From the NCBI RefSeq assembly GCF_016616885.1, contig NZ_CP067102.1, positions 4,802,501-4,866,500 on the forward strand: DNA of 64,000 nt, given 5' to 3'. The notes beneath the pieces were generated by a model. The model had not been told where the DNA came from and did not search any database. It worked only from the letters and a program-made list of their open reading frames with translations. Each line of letters opens with the position of its first letter. Position 1 is the stretch's first letter. The DNA comes from Bradyrhizobium diazoefficiens. GTDB lineage: Bacteria > Pseudomonadota > Alphaproteobacteria > Rhizobiales > Xanthobacteraceae. A program made the position numbers and the translations under genes. Below, piece after piece: positions 16,506-24,500 of this stretch.

Positions 16506-16871
16506 CTAGGACTTCGCCGGATCGAACATGCACTGCAGGGTCGGCTTGGCGATCTTGGTGAAGGTCGCGCCGATTTCGCTTTGCTTTGCCACCGGCACCC
16601 AATCGGTCTCGATCGTGGGAACGCCGGTCTCGCTGATGCCGCGCAGCAGCGCCTCGCGCAGGTCGCGATCCTCGACCACGGCCGCCGCATGATCGTGCAG
16701 GCAGCCGCAGACCTCCTCTGGATGCTCCCAGCGCCCGAGCATGCGCGGAGCACATTGCCGCACGAATTCAGTGCGCGGATCCGGCAATCGGCTCGGTGCG
16801 CGCACCTGCGCCTGGACGGAACCGATCGTCAGAAGGGTCAGGAACGCTGCGGCGCAGAGACGAAGGTACAT
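16506..16871 (-). CDS. Small exported cysteine-containing protein
   Basis: The 121-residue precursor begins MYLRLCAAAFLTLLTIGSVQAQ, a clear signal peptide. The mature protein has several cysteines (VRQCAPRM, EEVCGCLHDH, TLQCMF) and a helical middle with DLREALLRGISETG. The CGC pattern and paired cysteines suggest disulfides or a metal site in the periplasm. I do not recognise the family. The frame is open for 35 more residues upstream, but the signal peptide decides the start. Confidence 0.75.
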   Translation of the reverse strand: MYLRLCAAAFLTLLTIGSVQAQVRAPSRLPDPRTEFVRQCAPRMLGRWEHPEEVCGCLHDHAAAVVEDRDLREALLRGISETGVPTIETDWVPVAKQSEIGATFTKIAKPTLQCMFDPAKS

Positions 16872-16905
16872 GATGGCCTTTGCCGGCTGATTTTCTTGTT
16901 GCTGA

Positions 16906-17064
16906 TCAGAAGCGCGCCGCGAGAACGATTGGCTGCGGCGCCGTCGCCGGCGAGCCGCTGTATTGGAAGGTGCCAATGCCCGGCAGACTGCCGTCCGGCG
17001 CGCCGGCGAACGAGGAACCGGCGAGCACGAAGCCGAAAGCAGGGATCAAGCTGAGCGCGCGCAT
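16906..17064 (-). CDS. Tiny exported protein (52 aa)
   Basis: Starting at 17064 the frame encodes 52 residues: MRALSLIPAFGFVLAGSSFAG, a signal-peptide-like N-terminus, then a Gly/Pro/Ser-rich tail with LPGIGTFQYSG and APQPIVLAAR. I recall similar tiny Bradyrhizobium proteins, but no function. The start is chosen for the signal peptide; no strong ribosome binding site is visible. It is in the same direction as, and 34 bp upstream of, the 16506-16871 gene, so the two could share a transcript. Confidence 0.45.
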   Translation of the reverse strand: MRALSLIPAFGFVLAGSSFAGAPDGSLPGIGTFQYSGSPATAPQPIVLAARF

Positions 17065-17457
17065 GGATCTGTCCCCGAATCGCTTGGTCGGCGGTCTGCC
17101 GTCGTCGTTGTCACGCTGATAACCATCCGCGGTTTCTTCCGTGATGCGCCCAAAGCCCAAAATGGTTTCGTTCCCTTGAGAATTGTTTCGTCTCCCGCGA
17201 ACTGACGAAACAATTCCCGAAAAACGTCAATCATTTCAGATGGGGCGCATGACGGCTTGAACCGGCATGGGAGCATCCACCCACGCAGGTTGAGGTGACT
17301 TGGTCACATCCACGACGTCAGCGCTTCACATGCATTTTACGGTTTTCTGCTGAAGAGAACCGCAAACGAAGGCCGCACCCCAATGAACCCGGAGCTCGCC
17401 GGGCGCGACCGAAGCCTTCGAAAACCGAAAGGCCCGTCAACCGGGCACATGTGAGGA
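17065..17457. other. Gap without a confident gene
   Basis: About 390 bp with no convincing protein. It contains a perfect inverted repeat (17180-17216). TTTCG motifs also occur at 17164-17170, just before the repeat, hinting at a regulatory region for the flanking genes. Confidence 0.5.
17180..17216. promoter_or_regulatory. Perfect 13-bp inverted repeat with 11-bp loop
   Basis: GAATTGTTTCGTC (17180-17192) and GACGAAACAATTC (17204-17216) are exact reverse complements. There is no T-run after either arm, so it reads more like an operator or RNA structure than a terminator. It lies about 115 bp upstream of the minus-strand gene starting at 17064. Confidence 0.5.
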
Positions 17458-17466
17458 ATGGCCACC

Positions 17467-17661
17467 ATGATGGCGCAAGATCGCGCAACGGCGCGCGAGG
17501 TGGCCGAACGGACCGACCGCGCCGATCAACGCATCGCTTCGCCCGGGGCGATGGCGCTGCAATCAGGCCGCGGCTACGAGGCCGCGCCGCAGGCGTTCGT
17601 GCGGCTGAGCGGCTCGCACCTTGCGAAACCGCGCGCGGGCCGCGATCCCGTCACTGAGTGA
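17467..17661 (+). CDS. Possible small hypothetical protein (64 aa)
   Basis: The frame from ATG 17467 encodes a polar, Ala/Arg-rich peptide (MMAQDRATAREVAERTDRADQR and onward) with no known domain. GAGGA lies about nine bases upstream of this ATG; the earlier ATG at 17458 is too close to it. High-G+C DNA yields such frames by chance, so this is a weak call supported only by spacing and a plausible ribosome binding site. Confidence 0.3.
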   Translation: MMAQDRATAREVAERTDRADQRIASPGAMALQSGRGYEAAPQAFVRLSGSHLAKPRAGRDPVTE

Positions 17662-17672
17662 ACGCAAGTGCG

Positions 17673-18221
17673 TCACTGAGTGAAGAAGTCGCCGCACTTC
17701 TGGACGTTCGCGTCGGCCGGTCCCCACGGCATGATCGGCACCGTTGAGGTCGAGTTCTTCGGCGATCCCTCGATCAGCTTGTCCGAATAAACCATGTAGA
17801 CCAGCACATTGCGCTTGGCGTCGCAGCCGCGCACGATCTGCATCTTCTTGAAGAACAGCGAACGACGCTTGCGGAACATGTCGTCGCCCTGCTCCATCTT
17901 GTCCTTGAACTTGATCGGACCGATCTGGCGGCAGGCGAGCGAGACGTCGGAAACCTCCTCGGCAAGACCGAGCCAGCCCTTGAAGCCGCCCTTCTCCGGC
18001 ACCGTGAAATGGCAGGCCACGCCCTCGACCTCGGGGTCGTCGAGGCCATAGGTCGCGAGCTTGTCATTCGGGCTCATCCATTTGAACACGGTGGAGCGGC
18101 GGAAGATCAGATCCGGCTCGTCGGCGGCCTGCGCAGACGCTGCCGGGATGACCAGAACAAGAAGGAATAAAGCGAGGCCTTTCAAGCGGATGCCGGAAAG
18201 ACCGGGGAAACGAGATGACAT
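17673..18221 (-). CDS. creA: CreA-family periplasmic protein
   Basis: This 182-residue precursor has a signal peptide (SSRFPGLSGIRLKGLALFLLVLVIPAASAQA) and then the hallmark CreA sequence: DLIFRRSTVFKWMSPNDKLATYGLDDPEVEGVACHFTVPEKGG, then LACRQIGPI, FKKMQIVRGCDAKRN and VYSDKLIEGSPKNS. CreA is a conserved periplasmic protein of unknown function in Gram-negative bacteria (named after the E. coli cre locus, though creBCD are absent here). The Met at 18221 is preferred because GGAGAA lies five bases upstream. Confidence 0.92.
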   Translation of the reverse strand: MSSRFPGLSGIRLKGLALFLLVLVIPAASAQAADEPDLIFRRSTVFKWMSPNDKLATYGLDDPEVEGVACHFTVPEKGGFKGWLGLAEEVSDVSLACRQIGPIKFKDKMEQGDDMFRKRRSLFFKKMQIVRGCDAKRNVLVYMVYSDKLIEGSPKNSTSTVPIMPWGPADANVQKCGDFFTQ

Positions 18222-18430
18222 GAAGTTCTCCGGTAACAAACCCCGGCAATGTAGGCATGGCGTAGTCGTTCAGGAAGACGACAGCAGCCGGGCGGGGCCC
18301 GCCGTTTACCGCTCCGTGAGGCTTTTTTGCTACGTGTTGGACAAATGTAGCTGATGGCAGAACTGCCGTGCTGGTGAACACGTATCCCCTCTGCGAGACT
18401 AATGTCTGATTTGGATTATGGATTCGAGGA

Positions 18431-20104
18431 ATGACTAGCGTGAACGGGTCCCGTTTTGCTGCCGCGCCGGCACGGCTGTGGCAGTTCGCCGTTTTGACGG
18501 CCGCGGGTGCGATCGGTACGACCAGCCAGGCAGAGGCAGCGTTCTACTACACGCCGGATTATTCGGACGGGTCCTACTACTCACGTCCGGTGCGGCATCC
18601 CGACGTGCCGCAGCAGAAGCCGCAGAAGCGCGGCTCGGCCGCCAAGACCAAGAACGAGACGCGCGGCGAGAAGGAGACCGGCGCGAAGCCGCAGGGTCCG
18701 CTCGTCATCGTCGTCTCGATCGACCGGCAGAAAGTGACGATTTACGATTCCAACGGCGTGTTCGCGGAGTCGCCGGTGTCGACCGGCATGAAGGGCCATT
18801 CGACGCCGATGGGCGTGTTCAGCGTCATCCAGAAGCACAAATTCCACCACTCCAACATCTATAGCGGCGCGCCGATGCCGTACATGCAGCGGATCACCTG
18901 GTCTGGTGTCGCCATGCATGCCGGCGTGCTGCCGGGCTATCCGGCCTCGCACGGCTGCATCCGCATGCCGATGGCGTTCGCGGTGAAGATGTGGAACTGG
19001 ACCAAGATGGGCGCGCGCGTGCTCGTCACGCCCGGCCAGATGACGCCGCAAAACTTCTCCCATCCGATGCTCGCCTCGCTGCGCGTCCCGCCGCAGCCGG
19101 CCGCAAGCCTCGCGCCGGCGACGAGCGTCGGCGACAAGGCGGACAAGGGCGCGCCTGAGACCAAGGTCACCGAAGCGAAGCCGGTCGAAACCAAAACCGC
19201 CAGCGCGGAAGGCGTGACCGAGCTGCGCTCCAGCGTCGGCCACACCGTGATGTCGGATGTGACCACGGGCAATGCGACGGTCCGCGAGGAAGCCGCCAAA
19301 ACCGAGATCAAGACTGACACCAAGTTCGCAGAGGCCTCCGAGCCGGCCAAGCAGCTCGACGCGGCTACGAAGACGGACGAAGCTGCCAAGGCGAGCCCGG
19401 ACGACAAGACGGCTGACAAGATCGAGGCCGCGAGGTCCGACGCGCCGAAGGCAGAGGCTGCTGCGGAGCATGCCAAGTCCGAGCCTGCCAAGTCCGAGCC
19501 TGCCAAGGCTGACGCAGCGGCAGCCGAGCAAAAGCCCGACGCGGCGGTGACGGCAATTGCGCCCGCGCAAGCCGCTTCGCCGGAGGCGAAGAACGATCAG
19601 ACCCGCGTCGCCGATCCCGCACCGTCCGTAAAGCTGGACCTGCCGAAGCGGACCGGCCAGATTGCGGTGTTCATCAGCCGCAAGGATGCCAAGCTCTACG
19701 TACGGCAGAACTTTGCGCCGCTGTTCGAGGCGCCCGTGACGATCGCGGCAAGCGACCGGCCGCTCGGCACGCACGTTTTCACCGCCGAGGTCGACAAGAC
19801 CGATTCCAATGCGCTGCATTGGTCCGTGGTGTCCCTGCCCGTCACCGCGCGCTCCGCCGCACGCGAAGACGACAGCCGCCTGACACGCCGCCAGCACGGC
19901 GCCGCCGTGATCCCCGTCGCCGCAAAACCAGTGATCAGGCCGGACAGCCCGGCCGAGGCGCTGGATCGCATCACGATCCCTGCCGACGCCATGGCGAAGA
20001 TCAACGAGATGCTCACCACCGGCGGCTCGGTTATCGTCTCCGATCAAGGCATCAACCAGGGCGAGACCGGCGAAGGCACCGACTTCATAGTGCGGCTGTA
20101 CTAG
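18431..20104 (+). CDS. L,D-transpeptidase (YkuD) with a long Ala/Lys-rich linker
   Basis: The precursor has 557 residues. An N-terminal signal peptide (to about SQAEA, residue 36) is followed by a YkuD domain (about residues 95-200). This carries the catalytic motif HAGVLPGYPASHGCIRMP, with His near 162 and Cys near 176. It would form 3-3 peptidoglycan cross-links or attach proteins to peptidoglycan. A low-complexity stretch (about 230-400, with AKSEPAKSEPAKAD repeats) leads to a C-terminal region (GQIAVFISRKDAKLYVRQNFAPLFEAPVTIA) that resembles a second YkuD-like fold without the SHGC motif. The length is roughly double a minimal YkuD enzyme. Confidence 0.9.
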   Translation: MTSVNGSRFAAAPARLWQFAVLTAAGAIGTTSQAEAAFYYTPDYSDGSYYSRPVRHPDVPQQKPQKRGSAAKTKNETRGEKETGAKPQGPLVIVVSIDRQKVTIYDSNGVFAESPVSTGMKGHSTPMGVFSVIQKHKFHHSNIYSGAPMPYMQRITWSGVAMHAGVLPGYPASHGCIRMPMAFAVKMWNWTKMGARVLVTPGQMTPQNFSHPMLASLRVPPQPAASLAPATSVGDKADKGAPETKVTEAKPVETKTASAEGVTELRSSVGHTVMSDVTTGNATVREEAAKTEIKTDTKFAEASEPAKQLDAATKTDEAAKASPDDKTADKIEAARSDAPKAEAAAEHAKSEPAKSEPAKADAAAAEQKPDAAVTAIAPAQAASPEAKNDQTRVADPAPSVKLDLPKRTGQIAVFISRKDAKLYVRQNFAPLFEAPVTIAASDRPLGTHVFTAEVDKTDSNALHWSVVSLPVTARSAAREDDSRLTRRQHGAAVIPVAAKPVIRPDSPAEALDRITIPADAMAKINEMLTTGGSVIVSDQGINQGETGEGTDFIVRLY

Positions 20105-20190
20105 GTTTGGCCCGCATCAGATAACGCGGTGTTGAGCGGGCGGGTTGTCTCGCTGGAGTAAGCTGCGTGCCGGATCACATCCGGGGGACG

Positions 20191-20482
20191 CCGCGATTTC
20201 GGCGGCCAGGAGCCCGGCGGCACCGGCGAGATCTCGGAGACCGCGCACCACCAATACGGCGTTACCTTCCCCATAACCGCCAAGGCCGTCGTGATCGGGG
20301 CGAAGGCCCATCCCTTCTACAGATGGGCGGCCGAGACACGGCCGAAGGAGGTTCCGAAGTGGAACTTCCACAAATACCTGATCGGCCGCAACGGCTACAT
20401 CGCCGAGGTCTTTCCGTCGGCTGTCGAGCCTGCCGACACGCGCATCAAGACGGCGATTGCCAGGGCCCTGGCTGACAGCTGA
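20191..20482 (+). pseudogene. 5'-truncated glutathione peroxidase remnant
   Basis: One continuous frame to the stop at 20482 reads DFGGQEPGGTGEISETAHHQYGV, then TFPITAKAVVIGAKAHPFYRW, VPKWNFHKYLIG and YIAEVFPSAVEP. This is the C-terminal half to two-thirds of a glutathione peroxidase, including the catalytic Gln (GGQEP) and Trp/Asn (KWNFHKY) regions. The N-terminal part with the catalytic Cys is missing: upstream of about 20191 the sequence is unrelated, and the preceding L,D-transpeptidase ends at 20104. It is a remnant rather than a working enzyme; no start codon with a ribosome binding site suits it. Confidence 0.8.
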
Positions 20483-20658
20483 GGCTCCTCGCTCGAGCAG
20501 GCATCTCAAAGGCTTGGGCACAATTGGGGCGAAGCGCCAAACAGCCGTTGCCATGGCGATGGAGCACCATCTAGGCTAGGATGGTCAGGGGCAGGATAGG
20601 TTTTGCCGGAGGCGAAAAGCCACGGCCGAACAACGGGATCAATCTCGAGGACAACACC

Positions 20659-21663
20659 ATGCGTGTGGCGGCAGGACTGATTTTGGCAAGCGCGATGTCT
20701 GTTGCGCTGACAGGCGCGGCATGGTCGCAGACCCCGGCTGCGAAACCCGCAGCCGCCACCCAGGCCGCCCCCGCGGCAACACCGGCCGCAGCTCCGGCGC
20801 CTGCCGCAGCACCCGCGCCGCAAGCCGCCGCCTTCCCGCCGCCGCCGCAACAGGCGCCGCAGCCGGCACGCGCGGCCTGCAACAATCCAAACGCGCTGGG
20901 CGTCGCCCGCACCGTGGAGATCGACACCACAGGCGGTCCCGGTTTCGGCTTCGAGCATTTCAAGGAGCTGGACTTCCTGCGCGACAAGGAGGTCGTGCTG
21001 ACCTTCGACGATGGTCCCTGGCCGCACAACACGCCCGCCGTGCTGAAGGCGCTCGCCGAGCAGTGCACCACCGGCATCTTCTTCTCGATCGGCAAGCACG
21101 CCACCTACGAGCCGGAGCTCCTGAAGCAGGTCTACGCGGCCGGCCACACGATCGGCAGCCACACCTGGTCGCACGCCAACCTCAACAACAAGAAGCTGAC
21201 CGAAGCGCAGCGCAAGGAAGAGATCGAGAAGGGCATCAGCGCCGTGAAATGGGCGCTCGGCGGCATCTCGCCTGCAGCGTTCTTCCGCTTCCCGGCGCTG
21301 CAGCATCCGCCGGAGATGGTCACCTATCTCGGCAACCGCAACGTCGCGATCTTCTCCTGCGACATCGACTCCTTCGACTTCAAGGCCTCCAAGCCCGAGA
21401 AGGTGATCGACAGTGTGATGAAGGGGCTCGACAAGAAGGGCAAGGGCATCATCCTGATGCACGACTTCCAGAAGCACACGGCGGAAGCCCTGCCCGAGCT
21501 GCTGAACCGTCTCAAGGCCGGCGGCTACAAGGTGGTGGCGATGCGCGCCAAGGCGCCGGTCGCCTCGCTCCCCGAATACGACCAGGAGCTGATGAAGGAC
21601 GTCAAGCTGCCGACGGTGAGCACGCGCCCGGTCAATTCCGTGGTGACGACCGTTTCCGAATAG
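20659..21663 (+). CDS. Polysaccharide deacetylase (NodB-homology)
   Basis: The 334-residue precursor has a signal peptide (MRVAAGLILASAMSVALTGAAWSQ), then a Pro/Ala-rich linker up to about residue 72. The NodB domain shows EVVLTFDDGPWPHNT (metal and base Asp pair), IGSHTWSHANL (metal His pair), the FFRFPAL Arg motif, the FSCDIDSFDF segment and LMHDF. Such enzymes de-N-acetylate peptidoglycan, chitin or exopolysaccharides in the periplasm. NodB itself has no such leader and linker, so this is a housekeeping envelope enzyme rather than a nodulation protein. The ATG at 20659 starts the signal peptide. Confidence 0.92.
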   Translation: MRVAAGLILASAMSVALTGAAWSQTPAAKPAAATQAAPAATPAAAPAPAAAPAPQAAAFPPPPQQAPQPARAACNNPNALGVARTVEIDTTGGPGFGFEHFKELDFLRDKEVVLTFDDGPWPHNTPAVLKALAEQCTTGIFFSIGKHATYEPELLKQVYAAGHTIGSHTWSHANLNNKKLTEAQRKEEIEKGISAVKWALGGISPAAFFRFPALQHPPEMVTYLGNRNVAIFSCDIDSFDFKASKPEKVIDSVMKGLDKKGKGIILMHDFQKHTAEALPELLNRLKAGGYKVVAMRAKAPVASLPEYDQELMKDVKLPTVSTRPVNSVVTTVSE

Positions 21664-21670
21664 CCGTCGC

Positions 21671-22222
21671 TTGTCTTTCCATTTCGCAGGTTACGTCATC
21701 GTCTCGGCGGACGGCATGCTTGCCGACGCCAGCGGCGTCATGCCCGACAGCCTGAAGTTCGAAGGCGACAAGCTGTTCTTCGAGCAGGCGCTCGATGGCG
21801 CGGCGCTGATCGTGCACGGCCGCAACTCGCATGAGCAGCAGCCGAACTCGGCCAAGCGCAAGCGGCTGATCACCACCCGCAAGGTCAAGGCCCTCACCGT
21901 CGATCCGGAGATGCCGAACGCGACGCTGTGGAATCCGGATCATGCGAGCTTCGAGGAGGCTTGCGCCTTTGCCGATGTCGCCGCAGGGCGGATCGCGGTC
22001 ATCGGCGGCCCCGCCGTGTTCGACATGTTCATGGACCGCTACGACACGTTCTGGCTGTCGGAGGCCCCGCATGTGCGGTTGCCCGGCGGCGAAGGCTGTT
22101 TTGTCGGCGTCCCGGAACAGACGCCGCATGCGGTGCTGGCGTCGCACGGGATGAGGCCGGGCACGCCGTACATGCTCGATGCGGCGCACGAGGTGACGGT
22201 CACGCCGTGGCGGCGGGCCTAG
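21671..22222 (+). CDS. Dihydrofolate reductase-like / RibD C-terminal family protein
   Basis: The protein has 183 residues from a TTG start, eight bases after the deacetylase stop. It begins HFAGYVIVSADGMLAD, as in RibD-C/DHFR-like reductases, and has an NADPH-binding-like IAVIGGPAVFDMFMDRYDTFWLSEAP segment near residues 105-135. These proteins reduce pterin or pyrimidine-type substrates with NADPH. It is divergent from canonical FolA and RibD, so the substrate is unknown. Co-transcription with the deacetylase is likely from spacing. Confidence 0.72.
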   Translation: MSFHFAGYVIVSADGMLADASGVMPDSLKFEGDKLFFEQALDGAALIVHGRNSHEQQPNSAKRKRLITTRKVKALTVDPEMPNATLWNPDHASFEEACAFADVAAGRIAVIGGPAVFDMFMDRYDTFWLSEAPHVRLPGGEGCFVGVPEQTPHAVLASHGMRPGTPYMLDAAHEVTVTPWRRA

Positions 22223-22225
22223 TGC

Positions 22226-22678
22226 TCACACGTCCCCGTAGGCCGTCTCGGCCGAGCGCGTGGCGTGGCCATAGCCCATGATCATGAACAGCGCGCCGAT
22301 GATCGCGAGATTCTTCAGCGCGTCGACCAGCATCTTGGCGTTGTCGGGCGCCGGCTGATTCCAGAAATCGTAAAACAAGAAGGTCCCGGCCGCGACGTCG
22401 ATGATCAGCAGCATCGCGAAGAAACGCGCACCAAAGTTCAGCGCGATCAGCAATCCCGCGATGATCTCGAGTGCACCGCCCGCGATCGCCAGCAGTTGCG
22501 GCGTGGTCATCGCAGTCGCGGTCTCGATCTGTTTCACATAAGGCTCGATGATCTCAGGCACCACGACCTTGGTGGCGATGAAGTCGGCCGTCGCCTGGAT
22601 GGCGAACAGCTTGGTCGCGCCCGTGTAGATGAACAGCACGGCGAACAGAATCCGCCCGAAAGTCACGAACGCTGGCAT
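22226..22678 (-). CDS. DoxX-family membrane protein
   Basis: This 150-residue protein has four hydrophobic segments (about residues 5-20, 60-82, 85-103 and 118-136) and the family opening GRILFAVLFIYTGATKLF. The middle contains LLAIAGGALEIIAGLLIALNFGARFFAMLLIIDVAAGTFLFYDFW. DoxX proteins are inner-membrane proteins of poorly defined role, sometimes linked to thiosulfate oxidation or redox stress. It converges on the 21671-22222 gene with a 3-bp gap. Confidence 0.9.
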   Translation of the reverse strand: MPAFVTFGRILFAVLFIYTGATKLFAIQATADFIATKVVVPEIIEPYVKQIETATAMTTPQLLAIAGGALEIIAGLLIALNFGARFFAMLLIIDVAAGTFLFYDFWNQPAPDNAKMLVDALKNLAIIGALFMIMGYGHATRSAETAYGDV

Positions 22679-23221
22679 GGTCGGCCTCTTGGCAAAACGC
22701 TAAGCACGGGACGCCTGCGGATTATGAAGAGTCATTCACCGGTTTACAAACGGGGAAATCGAAAACTGCAACTAATTCAAAGTTGGCCGCGCCAGCGACT
22801 TCCCCTCTCCCCTTGTGGGGCAGGGCTATCGCATATGATTCTTGGCGGTCGCCTGAGCGCGCGCCTCGTCCTTCGAGACGACCGCTCCGCGGTCTCCTCA
22901 GGATGAGGCTAATCGGAATTGGTCTCCGTTGAAACTGGCGCCGCGTACTCCGCCCTCATCCTGAGGAGCCCGCCCAAAGCGGGCGTCTCGAAGGATGGCC
23001 GCAGCAAAAACGCTCAAATGCGATTGCCCTGCCTTGTGGGGGTGGCTCGCCGCATAGCGGCGAGACGGGTAAGGGGTTCTTTCCGCGAGCCGAACTCTAC
23101 CGGGTTCGCGCAGAGAATCCCTCATCCGGCGCCGTAGCCGAAGCTCCGCTTCGGCGTTCTTAAGAACGGCGGCCGAAGGCCGCCTATGCCACCCTCTTCC
23201 ACAAGGAAGAAGGCTCGATGG
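22679..23221. other. Gene-free stretch built of intergenic repeats
   Basis: No gene is supported. It holds two inverted copies of a CCTCATCCTGAGGAG/GTCTCGAAGGATG repeat (about 22868-22908 and 22951-22995), then GC-rich hairpins (GCCGCATAGCGGCGAG, GCGGCCGAAGGCCGC). Short frames that cross it are repeat-derived. Confidence 0.6.
22868..22995. repeat. Two inverted copies of the CCTCATCCTGAGGAG repeat
   Basis: The left copy runs CGTCCTTCGAGACG to CTCCTCAGGATGAGG (22868-22908). The right copy runs CCTCATCCTGAGGAGC to GTCTCGAAGGATG (22951-22995) in the opposite orientation. A related copy occurs at 42143-42274. Such elements are typical of Bradyrhizobium-type chromosomes. Confidence 0.65.
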
Positions 23222-23386
23222 CTATTTCTTCAACAGTATTCCCATCGTTCGCGCCATTCGCTTCACTGAACCAGCGTAGCGGCCCAATTCGGCGGCAATC
23301 TTCGATGCGCCAACTCCCTGCCGGGCCAGCCTGACCAATCGACGGACCTCCTGCTCGGCCCATTGCTTTGGCTTCGGTGTTTTCAT
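23222..23386 (-). CDS. Small helix-turn-helix-like protein (54 aa)
   Basis: The protein starts MKTPKPKQWAEQEVRRLVRLARQGVGASKIAAELGR and continues through YAGSVKRMARTMGILLKK. This is a compact GcrA/SANT-like helix-turn-helix: a WAEQEVRRL helix, the GVGASKIAAELGR turn and a SVKRMAR recognition helix. Similar 50-60-residue proteins are common in Bradyrhizobium. Target genes are unknown. The start at 23386 is chosen to fit the family; a GTG at 23407 would add seven residues. Confidence 0.7.
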   Translation of the reverse strand: MKTPKPKQWAEQEVRRLVRLARQGVGASKIAAELGRYAGSVKRMARTMGILLKK

Positions 23387-23869
23387 AATGCGGCGCTCAA
23401 CCTGCACCAGTTAACCAGTGCGCCTAGCTGCCATCACTTGGGAAATTTACGGGTGGTCCGCCCGCGTAAAAGAATGCTGCACGCGCGCGCAATCGAACGT
23501 CGGCGCAGTGCCGGACGCGCAGTCGCCCGGGTTCGATCCCGGATAGAAGCCGCAGCGCCATTGCCACGGCTTCCGATCGGATTGCCGCTGCGCAACCCGA
23601 TGCTGCCGACATGGACATCGCCGTAATGGATCAGCCAACCTTCCTGGCGGGCATCGGGATCGCGGCGTCGGGTAAGCGTGGACGTGGCTCGATGAAAGCG
23701 CCGGGCAATCCCGCCGGCAAGTTGTCAATGTATTAGCTCGCCGAGGGGCTACTGGGCATCGTGGGCGTGGACAGGTCTGCTGTTTAGGAGAAGACCGGAC
23801 ATCGGTCTGCACCTGCCCGCTTCGTGCTTTTGACCCTGAACGGACGTTGGGTCGCAGCGTGTGCCCTCG
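23387..23869. other. Accessory gap without an intact gene
   Basis: About 480 bp with no intact gene. A frame around 23555-23735 ends in MDQPTFLAGIGIAASGKRG and looks mildly protein-like but has no start context or known match. A GGGTTCGATCCC at about 23529-23540 resembles a tRNA T-arm but does not fold as one. Confidence 0.45.
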
Positions 23870-24070
23870 TCAGAGTGCGACTGTTTCCTCGACAACATGA
23901 TTCAGCGGCGTCCCCTCAGCGGACAGGGTCATTCGCAGTTTGAGCTCGCCACCTTTCACCGCCCCGCTACGCACCAGGTTCTCGATTTCACGCTGCGATG
24001 TAACTCCGACATGCTTCAGAAACTTACGGATAGCCATATTGAAGCGGTCTTCATCGAACTCGGCGGTCAT
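23870..24070 (-). CDS. DUF6494-like small protein (66 aa)
   Basis: The protein reads MTAEFDEDRFNMAIRKFLKHVGVTSQREIENLVRSGAVKGGELKLRMTL to a short acidic end. The core FNMAIRKFLKHVGVTSQREIE is the recognisable signature of the small DUF6494 family, which has no established function. GGGAG lies upstream of the ATG at 24070, which decides the start. It stands alone in the accessory stretch. Confidence 0.75.
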   Translation of the reverse strand: MTAEFDEDRFNMAIRKFLKHVGVTSQREIENLVRSGAVKGGELKLRMTLSAEGTPLNHVVEETVAL

Positions 24071-24500
24071 GGCTTTTCTCCCTGATCGGCTGGGCAAAGT
24101 CTAACACGTTGGCGATCCCGTGTTTACAGCCCCCAAGTCCCGGACTAGGGATCAATGATCGGGACGTTCATCGGCGGCTTGCTTCTGGGCATCGTGCCGA
24201 GTTCAATTATGTTGCCGGGACTGGCTGCGATCTTGGTCATCTCAGGGGTCAAGGTTTGACGACACGAGTAAGCCGCCTCGCTTCGCGGCGTCGCTCGTCA
24301 GAATGAGCCTGTTGGCCCTTCGCGTCAGTTGGCAAGGTGCTGCGACATGTCCCTAGCCGGGGGTGAACCGGAAGTCTCCTGATCAGGTGCAGACGGGCGC
24401 GATTGAGACGAGGTGGTCCGTTCGAACGCCTTGCGCGGAACGGACGCATAATCTGTTCGTTACTGCCTCAAGGGCGGCGTATCCGGAAGGATGCAAGGCC
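24071..24500. other. Accessory gap with a possible gene fragment
   Basis: A 430-bp gap between the DUF6494-like gene and the exported protein at 24501. Apart from the possible permease fragment at 24155-24259 I see no gene. The frame opening at 24363 continues into the 24501 gene but lacks a signal peptide at its start. Confidence 0.45.
24155..24259 (+). pseudogene. Possible C-terminal fragment of a TauE/SafE-type transporter
   Basis: A 34-residue frame encodes one hydrophobic, glycine-containing helix pair (TFIGGLLLGIVPSS, then MLPGLAAILVISGVKV). It resembles the last membrane segments of TauE/SafE-family permeases. A stop codon lies two codons upstream of its ATG and nothing related precedes it. 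It is therefore either a decayed 3' fragment or a tiny membrane peptide. The family match is from memory and weak. Confidence 0.35.

Noticed and set aside
18581..20047. 488-residue minus-strand frame opposite the L,D-transpeptidase
   Set aside because: It is a shadow of the repetitive Ala/Lys linker with no recognisable fold.
22919..23137. Short ORFs over the CCTCATCCTGAGG repeats
   Set aside because: They consist of repeat sequence in both orientations, and a real coding gene would not be expected.
23500..23560. Possible tRNA around GGGTTCGATCCC
   Set aside because: The T-arm does not pair with a seven-base loop in register, and no acceptor, D or anticodon arms fit. It is a chance match.
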